Assembly: GCA_002384055.1 (NCBI GenBank)
Contig: DGAU01000003.1
Coordinates: 121,618-143,142 of the forward strand
Direction of reading: 5' to 3'
Length of the DNA stretch: 21,525 bases
DNA from: Flavobacteriaceae bacterium UBA4022
GTDB lineage: Bacteria > Bacteroidota > Bacteroidia > Flavobacteriales > Flavobacteriaceae
Position numbers and translations under genes: made by a program. The notes beneath the pieces were generated by a model. That model saw nothing but the letters and a program-made list of their open reading frames with translations. It did not search any database and was not told the DNA's origin. Numbering within the stretch: the first letter of the stretch is position 1; every line of letters starts with the position of its first letter. This document shows positions 6,650 through 13,056 of this stretch, piece after piece.

Positions 6650-7509
6650 ATCTTTGCCAGATGCCGGTGTGTGCGTTCTATGGCTTGCTGGTTTTTGTAG
6701 TCAATCCATTTTTGCCCGCGTAAGCGACGCATCATTTGGTCAAAATAACGCATCACGAGCACGTTATATAGGGCCTTGGCCAAATGCCTTGGCTTTCTTG
6801 CTATAGACCGCAAACTCATCGAAAAGCCTGGAGTAATGTACTTCATATAATGCCAATAGCCTTCGGGCATATACAGCATCTGTCCATGTTCTAAAGTTCC
6901 CTTAAATCCAGTCACATAATGGAGAGCCGGCCATTTCTCTTCATCCGGATTTGACCAGTTTATATCCTCCCGAACAATAAGCGAATGGGCAATTTTATAA
7001 AGAAATTTGTTTTGTTTTTGGTCAAATAGAACGACCTCTTTCTTGCCTTGAAAATGAAAATGAAAGATATTAGCCAGATCGATGTCGTAATGCATAAAGG
7101 TGTGGCTATCGCGCCCTCCAAAAAAAAGCATAGGCAAGCCCTTCATGATGGGTAGCCCAAGATTAAAGGGGCGGTAATCCGCTTGCAGCGCGGGCACCTC
7201 CTTGAGCAAATTCCAAAGAAAAATCCTGAATTTGGTCGGCGCCTGTTGCAATAAGTCGATATAAGCATCCATACGCATGGTCGCATGAGGCTGGTTAAAA
7301 CCGTCTTTATGATCCACCGGACGGTCATCATATAGCGGCACTTGCTTGTCTGCTGCAATGGCTTTGATATAATCAAAATTCCATTTGGTAAACGCGGGCC
7401 AATCGGCAATAGCCTCCTCTATTATTACAGGCTTTTGCTTCCGGTAGTAAAGCCTAATGAAGTCCTCCTTGGAGATGGTTTTGACGCGATCGATGGCTTG
7501 TAATTGCAT
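6625..7509 (-). CDS. Cupin-like (JmjC/cupin_8) Fe(II)/2-oxoglutarate-dependent oxygenase
   Basis: I take the ATG at 7509 (MQLQAIDRVKTISKEDF), which gives 294 residues and starts 7 bases after the receptor stop codon. The open frame continues to 7545 but that would overlap the receptor. The protein resembles cupin_8/FIH-type hydroxylases. The iron ligands are His140 and Asp142 in MHYDIDL and His220 in PEGYWHY. Lys157 in QGKKEVVLF aligns with the 2-oxoglutarate-binding Lys of FIH. No signal peptide is seen, so it acts in the cytoplasm. Family members hydroxylate protein or small-molecule substrates; this substrate is unknown. Tight spacing to the TonB-dependent receptor suggests a shared role. 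Its end overlaps recX convergently. Confidence 0.85.
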   Translation of the reverse strand: MQLQAIDRVKTISKEDFIRLYYRKQKPVIIEEAIADWPAFTKWNFDYIKAIAADKQVPLYDDRPVDHKDGFNQPHATMRMDAYIDLLQQAPTKFRIFLWNLLKEVPALQADYRPFNLGLPIMKGLPMLFFGGRDSHTFMHYDIDLANIFHFHFQGKKEVVLFDQKQNKFLYKIAHSLIVREDINWSNPDEEKWPALHYVTGFKGTLEHGQMLYMPEGYWHYMKYITPGFSMSLRSIARKPRHLAKALYNVLVMRYFDQMMRRLRGQKWIDYKNQQAIERTHRHLAKIQSKSAAA

Positions 7510-7516
7510 GCGCGGG

Positions 7517-9337
7517 TTAATTGAGGTGATAACGCATCCCGACAAAAATAGCCCCTTTGGGCATGGGCACTAAATTGGTTTCTGAATAGTCTTCGCCTAA
7601 CAAGTTTTCTATAGAAGCCTTTAATTCAAAAGAGGGTCGTCGGTAATTGATGGCCAGATCAAAAACCCGAAACACTTCGCCAGAAGCACGCTGGCCGTAT
7701 TTCCAGACCATGGTATGGCTCCACTGGGCGTCCCAATCACTGTTCCAGGTGCTCACTGCTCTGTCTTTGAATGAATTGATCACATACTTTGACAATTCTT
7801 CTGTGGCCACATCTAGATCGTCCTTAATATGTGTGTAACTCAAGTGTAATTTTTGACTTTTTCCCAAAAAGGCAAAGGACCAATCAATATCGGTCTCCCA
7901 ACCTTGAGTCAGCAGGCCCCGTACATTCGCTGCTTGCCACAAATCCTCTGGTGTCGGCTTGACATAGTCGATCAGGTTTTTGGAGTCCCGCTGGAACCAT
8001 GCCCCAGTCCAAGAGACATTACCGGCATTAAAGCGGCTGCCAATTTCCCATGAGAAGGCTTCCTCGGGTGAAAGGTCTGCATCACCTATTGTGGTTGGAT
8101 CACTGTAAAACAAATCGGTATAGGTCGGGATGCGATAGGTCAATCCGGTATTGGCATAAATACGCCACTGGTCCAGCGGCGCCCAGCCCAAGTCAATCCC
8201 TGGATATGCATAGCTGCCAAAATCTGAAAAGTTCGTGACGGCTACACCGGGGATGACATCCAAAGATTGGTTGAAAAACCGCATCCGGTGTTCCACAAAA
8301 AGTGTCGTGGCAAAGCGCGAGCGTTGGCCTAAATTATTACTCGAAAGATACGTTTGGGCCATGTCCAAACCAAAACCTGTAGATCCCCAGCCCGATTCCA
8401 AAGTCCCATTGACCTCTGCAGCCATTTTGTTGGTCATGTGTAAATTACGGTAGACCGTAGGGTCATTTCTGAGGTAAATGTATTCATCTTGATTGCGTCG
8501 CCAATAAACGCGGGGCTGGAGTGTCACTCGGCCCAAGTTCACGGCAGTACTGATGCCCAAAACACTGGTTTGGGTATGTTCATATTGGTCCGTAGCCGCA
8601 GGCGAGGCATAAAAACCATTGGCCCCAAAAGCTCTTTCAGAGAAAGTTCCCAGAAGATGCCAAGGCTGTTGTCCCGGTTTATTGAACACACTCTTAAAGG
8701 CGTAATTGGACTGATCGTAATCTGTGTTGTAACGGTACCCTCTTGAGGTATTGCGCGAAAAATGGACCATATGCGATGCATTATCCCCAGATTGATAGGC
8801 GGTCGCTCCTGCGTTGATCTGGTCATAAGACCCTGTAGACAAGGCCACTTCGACACCCGACTCAAATCGAGATTTGGTCACAATATTAATGGCCCCTGTG
8901 AAGGCATTTTGACCATAGATACGGGCCGCTGGGCCCTTAATAATCTCTATCCGTTCGATCAAGTGCAGCGGCAGGGCGGCGTTGAGTGTATGGTGGCCTG
9001 TTTGGGCATCATCCAATTTAATGCCATCAATCAGCAATAAGGTTTGGTCAAAGCTCCCTCCTCGGATATACAAATCCGCTTGGGTACCCATAGCCCCTCG
9101 TCGGCGAATGTCCACTCCAGCAACCTGTTGCAATAAGTCTGGCAAACTTTGTGCTGGCGAAGCCTCAATGGTCTCTTTGGAGATAATCGTAATAGACCGG
9201 GAGTCTTCATCAAAGGGAATCATAAGCCGTGTCCCAGAAAGAAATACTTCAGAGAGTTCCTCTTGCGGGGTTTCCACTTGACCCAAGACAGAAGCGGAAA
9301 TTAATATCGCGTAAAAACCTAAAACAACATTTTTCAT
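7517..9337 (-). CDS. TonB-dependent receptor, BtuB/siderophore-receptor-like
   Basis: From the ATG at 9337 the product is 606 residues with a clear signal peptide (MKNVVLGFYAILISASVLG). ATG 9343 or TTG 9346 upstream would add only 2-3 residues. A plug domain follows, with a possible TonB-box-like EVFLSGTR, then SLPDLLQQVAGVDIRRRG, LLLIDGIKLDD, IERIEIIKGPAARIYG and NAFTGAINIVTK. The remainder is a beta-barrel ending in GMRYHLN. Unlike SusC-type receptors it has no N-terminal carboxypeptidase-like domain. The size and plug resemble BtuB and iron-chelate receptors, so the cargo may be a cobalamin-like or metal-chelate compound; this is not proven. The dioxygenase gene follows after 7 bases. Confidence 0.9.
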   Translation of the reverse strand: MKNVVLGFYAILISASVLGQVETPQEELSEVFLSGTRLMIPFDEDSRSITIISKETIEASPAQSLPDLLQQVAGVDIRRRGAMGTQADLYIRGGSFDQTLLLIDGIKLDDAQTGHHTLNAALPLHLIERIEIIKGPAARIYGQNAFTGAINIVTKSRFESGVEVALSTGSYDQINAGATAYQSGDNASHMVHFSRNTSRGYRYNTDYDQSNYAFKSVFNKPGQQPWHLLGTFSERAFGANGFYASPAATDQYEHTQTSVLGISTAVNLGRVTLQPRVYWRRNQDEYIYLRNDPTVYRNLHMTNKMAAEVNGTLESGWGSTGFGLDMAQTYLSSNNLGQRSRFATTLFVEHRMRFFNQSLDVIPGVAVTNFSDFGSYAYPGIDLGWAPLDQWRIYANTGLTYRIPTYTDLFYSDPTTIGDADLSPEEAFSWEIGSRFNAGNVSWTGAWFQRDSKNLIDYVKPTPEDLWQAANVRGLLTQGWETDIDWSFAFLGKSQKLHLSYTHIKDDLDVATEELSKYVINSFKDRAVSTWNSDWDAQWSHTMVWKYGQRASGEVFRVFDLAINYRRPSFELKASIENLLGEDYSETNLVPMPKGAIFVGMRYHLN

Positions 9338-9350
9338 AAGCATCAAGATA

Positions 9351-9358
9351 CAAATTTA
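9351..9358 (-). promoter_or_regulatory. -7 promoter element of the BtuB-like receptor gene
   Basis: On the minus strand this reads TAAATTTG, a full match to TAnnTTTG, 13 bases before the chosen ATG. The position expected for -33 has no TTG. Instead an inverted repeat lies at 9373-9390, so the promoter may depend on a regulator. Confidence 0.55.
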
Positions 9359-9372
9359 TTCTATAGTGCCTT

Positions 9373-9390
9373 TGGGCGCCCTTTCGCCCA
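9373..9390. promoter_or_regulatory. GC-rich inverted repeat upstream of the receptor promoter
   Basis: TGGGCG (9373-9378) and CGCCCA (9385-9390) form a perfect 6-bp inverted repeat with a 6-base spacer. It begins 14 bases upstream of the -7 box, within the -20 to -45 region. It has no T-tract. It could be an operator for an activator or repressor of the receptor-dioxygenase pair. Confidence 0.35.
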
Positions 9391-9418
9391 TATCAATGGC
9401 CCGAGCAAACTAATAATC

Positions 9419-9446
9419 AAAAAAAAGCCTCAAAAAAATGAGGCTT
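9419..9446 (-). terminator. Rho-independent terminator after atpC
   Basis: Read on the minus strand, AAGCCTCA pairs with TGAGGCTT around a T6 loop and is followed by a run of T residues (complement of 9419-9426). It lies about 20 bases past the atpC stop codon and ends the atpD-atpC transcript. Confidence 0.88.
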
Positions 9447-9468
9447 ATATCTGTGTTAATGTCAAGCC

Positions 9469-9744
9469 CTAATCGGCTAACACAATAACTTTATTGTCGA
9501 CCATTTGGATTGTACCGCTGCTGATCTGCAGCAGCCATTTTCCATCTTTTTCGGTAAACTTATCCTTGTGAGCCGCCATGAATTCTGGACTTCCAGAGAA
9601 GGCAACAACGCCCTTGCCTAAAGAAGACACGATCGCCGCGTGATTGTTCAACATCTGGAATCCCCCATCCATACCAGGAACAGTAAGGCTTTCTACCTCA
9701 CCCTGCACCAAGCATGCTTCTGGAGTCACTATTTGTAAATACAT
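9469..9744 (-). CDS. atpC: F1-ATP synthase epsilon subunit, short form
   Basis: The 91-residue protein begins MYLQIVTPEACLVQGEVESLTVPGM and contains GGFQMLNNHAAIVSSLGKG, the usual N-terminal beta-sandwich of epsilon that contacts gamma and the c-ring. The protein stops where the C-terminal two-helix domain of E. coli epsilon (about 139 residues in total) would begin, so the inhibitory helical arm is missing. Short epsilon subunits are, as I recall, common in Bacteroidota, so this is not obviously a truncation. It lies 24 bases after atpD and is followed by a terminator, forming a two-gene operon. Confidence 0.95.
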   Translation of the reverse strand: MYLQIVTPEACLVQGEVESLTVPGMDGGFQMLNNHAAIVSSLGKGVVAFSGSPEFMAAHKDKFTEKDGKWLLQISSGTIQMVDNKVIVLAD

Positions 9745-9768
9745 AAGTTCGTTGGTTAACGCTAATTA

Positions 9769-11274
9769 TTAAACTTCAGCGAGCATTTTCTCGCCGGCTT
9801 CGATCGCTTCTTCGATGTTTCCTTTAAGATTAAAAGCCGCTTCAGGTAAATGATCTAATGCACCATCCATAATCATATTGAAGCCCTTAATGGTTTCTTT
9901 GATGTCTACCAATACTCCTGGCATTCCTGTAAACTGCTCCGCAACATGAAAAGGCTGTGATAAGAAACGTTGCACACGACGTGCGCGTCCTACCGCCGAT
10001 TTATCCTCTTCGGAAAGCTCTTCCATTCCCAAGATAGCAATGATATCCTGTAATTCTTTGTAGCGTTGTAGTAACTCCTTTACGCGTTGTGCACAATCAT
10101 AGTGCTCTTTACCTAAAATGTCAGCCGACAGAATACGTGAAGTAGAATCAAGCGGGTCTACCGCTGGATAAATCCCTAATTCTGCAATTTTGCGCGACAA
10201 TACGGTCGTTGCATCCAAGTGGGCAAAAGTCGTTGCCGGTGCAGGATCTGTTAAATCATCCGCAGGAACATATACCGCCTGTACTGAAGTAATTGAACCA
10301 CGCTTGGTTGAGGTAATACGTTCTTGCATCGCCCCCATCTCTGAAGCCAATGTCGGTTGGTAACCTACGGCAGAAGGCATACGACCCAAAAGTGCCGAAA
10401 CCTCTGATCCCGCTTGGGTAAATCGGAAGATGTTATCCACGAAGAACAAAACATCTTTTCCTTGACCATCACCAGCGCCATCACGGAAATACTCCGCAAT
10501 AGTCAAACCTGATAAAGCGACACGTGCTCGTGCTCCTGGAGGCTCATTCATTTGACCAAAAACAAAGGTTGCTTTGGACTCCTTCAGGGCCTCTTTGTCC
10601 ACTTTAGACAAATCCCATCCGCCTTGTTCCATGGAGTGCATAAAGTCATCACCATACTTGATGATACCTGACTCCAACATCTCACGCAGTAAGTCGTTCC
10701 CTTCACGGGTACGCTCACCAACACCAGCGAACACGGATAAACCACCATGTCCTTTGGCAATATTGTTGATCAATTCTTGAATCAATACTGTTTTACCTAC
10801 TCCAGCACCACCGAAAAGACCAATTTTTCCTCCTTTGGCATAAGGCTCAATAAGATCAATAACTTTGATCCCGGTAAATAAAACTTCAGTAGAAGTTGAT
10901 AAGTCTTCAAATCTTGGGGCGTCACGGTGTATAGACAGACCATCTTTACCTGTTTTGGGTAAGTTCCCAATACCATCAATGGCATCACCAATAACATTAA
11001 ACAAGCGACCATAAACATCGTCACCAATCGGCATCTGAATTGGGGCGCCGGTCACCAAAGCATCTACTCCTCGGCTTAAACCGTCGGTAGAGTCCATAGA
11101 AATCGTGCGCACGGTGTTTTCGCCAATGTGTGATTGAACTTCTAGAATTAGGAGTTGACCATTATTCTGAACTTCTAATGAATCATAAATGTTTGGAAGC
11201 TCTGCGCCGCTGGCGAACGCAACGTCTACCACGGGTCCAATAATTTGAGCGACTTTTCCTATAACTTGCGACAT
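9769..11274 (-). CDS. atpD: F1-ATP synthase beta subunit
   Basis: This 501-residue catalytic subunit has the P-loop GGAGVGKT at 155-162, catalytic Glu187 in GVGERTREGND, the Walker B strand VLFFVDNIFRF with Asp280, and the ATPase alpha/beta signature PSAVGYQPTL at 300-309. It is about 40 residues longer than the E. coli protein. An extra segment (about 203-235, around DDFMHSMEQGGWDLSKVDK) precedes FGQMNEPPGAR; I recall this as a Bacteroidota feature. The atpD-atpC pair is separate from the other atp genes, which are not in this window. It has its own upstream promoter and a leader of about 55 bases. Confidence 0.98.
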   Translation of the reverse strand: MSQVIGKVAQIIGPVVDVAFASGAELPNIYDSLEVQNNGQLLILEVQSHIGENTVRTISMDSTDGLSRGVDALVTGAPIQMPIGDDVYGRLFNVIGDAIDGIGNLPKTGKDGLSIHRDAPRFEDLSTSTEVLFTGIKVIDLIEPYAKGGKIGLFGGAGVGKTVLIQELINNIAKGHGGLSVFAGVGERTREGNDLLREMLESGIIKYGDDFMHSMEQGGWDLSKVDKEALKESKATFVFGQMNEPPGARARVALSGLTIAEYFRDGAGDGQGKDVLFFVDNIFRFTQAGSEVSALLGRMPSAVGYQPTLASEMGAMQERITSTKRGSITSVQAVYVPADDLTDPAPATTFAHLDATTVLSRKIAELGIYPAVDPLDSTSRILSADILGKEHYDCAQRVKELLQRYKELQDIIAILGMEELSEEDKSAVGRARRVQRFLSQPFHVAEQFTGMPGVLVDIKETIKGFNMIMDGALDHLPEAAFNLKGNIEEAIEAGEKMLAEV

Positions 11275-11336
11275 GCTGTACCTATTTTATTTTAAAGTTT
11301 GTCTGGGGTTCATCAAACACCCCCATTTAATCGGTG

Positions 11337-11368
11337 CAAAGATAGGTCTTTCACAACAAAACATACAA
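11337..11368 (-). promoter_or_regulatory. Promoter of atpD-atpC
   Basis: On the minus strand TTG (complement of 11366-11368) is followed after 21 bases by TATCTTTG (complement of 11337-11344), a full match to the Bacteroidota consensus. Transcription would start near 11330. The resulting leader of about 55 bases can form alternative short hairpins at 11297-11324. Confidence 0.65.
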
Positions 11369-11410
11369 GGCAAAAAAGCAAAAAATTTTCACCCAAGAAC
11401 CGCCTAAAAC

Positions 11411-11447
11411 AAAAAACCCTTCCAAACAATTTGGAAGGGTTTTTTTG
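11411..11447. terminator. Bidirectional terminator after the SGNH lipoprotein gene
   Basis: ACCCTTCCAAA and TTTGGAAGGGT form a perfect 11-bp stem (11416-11426 / 11430-11440) with a 3-base loop. It is flanked by A6 on one side and T8 on the other, so it works on either strand. In context it ends the leftward receptor-lipoprotein operon, just upstream of the atpD promoter. Confidence 0.9.
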
Positions 11448-11464
11448 CGTTGTTTGCGAAAGGC

Positions 11465-13045
11465 TTATTGCAAATCCGGAGAATAGTTTACCGGATAATC
11501 ATTGGCCCGTGCCACCTGATTAGCAGCAACAAAATTTGATCCATATTGTGCATCAATCGCTGCAAGGAATTCATTGGCCATTAAGGCATAACCTCTAGCG
11601 GTCAAATGGATCCCATCAAGGCTTACCAAACCACCAAAGACAAGATCGGTAGACATGCTAAAGCTGTCAAATGTGACGCCTCCATTTGAAGCGTTTTGTA
11701 AGATCCCATTCAGGTCAACCTTGGCCAAACCTTTACTTGCGACTAATACATCAATCGTCGCGTTATAAGCATCCGTGGCGTTGATCACTTGCTGTGTTTC
11801 ACTTGCGGTCAAAACCCATTTATCTGCCATGGGGTAGGTAATACCGTTGACAGACAATGAACCTGCTGTTTCTGCAGGAACACCAAGGCCCACTAGCGCA
11901 GCAAAATGCTCCTCATTAAGGGTCGCAATAACCCCAGAACTGGTCAGGACCAATAAATCTTCTGCAGTTGCCTGGCGTGATTGTCCGTATTGCTGTGCCA
12001 AAAGACCTGCCGTTAATGGATCTAATCCACCCCCTTGAAGAACAGCGTTAAGCTGATCCGTAAGGCTTGGCAAGCTCTCATCAAATATGACTACAGCGCT
12101 AGCTGCTGTTTCTGAAAACACAATAGAGCGCTCCGGAAATCCTAAGAAAGCAAAGGCTTGATTCAATGGCGCAAACGTTGCATTAAGCACCGGAATTTGC
12201 GGTCCAAAAGCCTCATTACTTGGGTCTAATGGTGCGAAAGGAATCGTCGTAAAATATGGCAATGACGTCACGTAAGGCACATTTCCTACTGCCCCTTTGG
12301 CCCCATTAGCCGTTAAAGCGTCGAGCGTTGTTGATAATGCGGCGCCAAACACATTTGGATCCGTAATGTCGTTTCCACCATAAGTGCTTGGGTCAAAATT
12401 ACCCGTTTGATCTACTCCAGTACCTCCAGAGATCGCAAAGCTAAGGACGTCGTTCGCGCCATATTCTGACAGGGTGAAAAACGTTGGGCCTTGAGCTAAG
12501 GCATCTTCTAACATAGAGGCGTTATCCGAACTCGCCATACGTGCAAAATAAGGATTTGCCAGGCCTAAAGGCACGCCAGCAAGGTTACCATAACCATTGG
12601 CTAACATGTGGAAGCTTTTGGATCCGGGAACCCCCATATTATTAAAGGGTCCAGCAACCCTATTGGTCACCTCTGTAGTCGGCATCGCATCCAACACAGC
12701 AGGTCCTGCCCCATTAAAGTATAAGCGTGGATTGGTAATTTGAGTTCCTCCATAAAGCAAACCACCAACATTATCACTGGTGTAGGGCTGGTTAAATTCA
12801 CCACCCCCTGCAGCCGCAAAATTTTGCGCCAAGATGTTCGGAAATGAATTCGTTTGACTTGCTCTAAACAAAGCGCCATCTGTAAATCCAGCGCTTAATG
12901 AAGCGCCTAGCGCTACATAGTTCGAAAAGTCAGCCTCACCTGCGGTGAGGGTCACTTCGGTTGTTGCTCCACCATTGCCATCATCGCTCTCACAAGCAAC
13001 AAATCCTAAGGCCAACAATGCAATTCCTAAATATTTAAATTTCAT
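11465..13045 (-). CDS. SGNH/GDSL-type hydrolase lipoprotein, probably surface exposed
   Basis: From the ATG at 13045 (the TTG at 13051 is less likely) the product is 526 residues. A lipoprotein signal MKFKYLGIALLALGFVAC is followed by ESDDGNGG, which resembles the acidic surface-export signal of Bacteroidota lipoproteins. SGNH blocks are visible: Ser49 in YVALGASLSAG (block I, Ala replacing the usual Asp), Gly141, Asn198 in EYGANDV (block III), and Asp477 with His480 in SLDGIHLTARGY (block V). It is probably an esterase or lipase. The catalytic blocks are split by a long insert (about 205-465). It starts 11 bases after the receptor gene, so the two are an operon. Substrate unknown. Confidence 0.87.
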   Translation of the reverse strand: MKFKYLGIALLALGFVACESDDGNGGATTEVTLTAGEADFSNYVALGASLSAGFTDGALFRASQTNSFPNILAQNFAAAGGGEFNQPYTSDNVGGLLYGGTQITNPRLYFNGAGPAVLDAMPTTEVTNRVAGPFNNMGVPGSKSFHMLANGYGNLAGVPLGLANPYFARMASSDNASMLEDALAQGPTFFTLSEYGANDVLSFAISGGTGVDQTGNFDPSTYGGNDITDPNVFGAALSTTLDALTANGAKGAVGNVPYVTSLPYFTTIPFAPLDPSNEAFGPQIPVLNATFAPLNQAFAFLGFPERSIVFSETAASAVVIFDESLPSLTDQLNAVLQGGGLDPLTAGLLAQQYGQSRQATAEDLLVLTSSGVIATLNEEHFAALVGLGVPAETAGSLSVNGITYPMADKWVLTASETQQVINATDAYNATIDVLVASKGLAKVDLNGILQNASNGGVTFDSFSMSTDLVFGGLVSLDGIHLTARGYALMANEFLAAIDAQYGSNFVAANQVARANDYPVNYSPDLQ

Positions 13046-13056
13046 AGTCAATGTGA

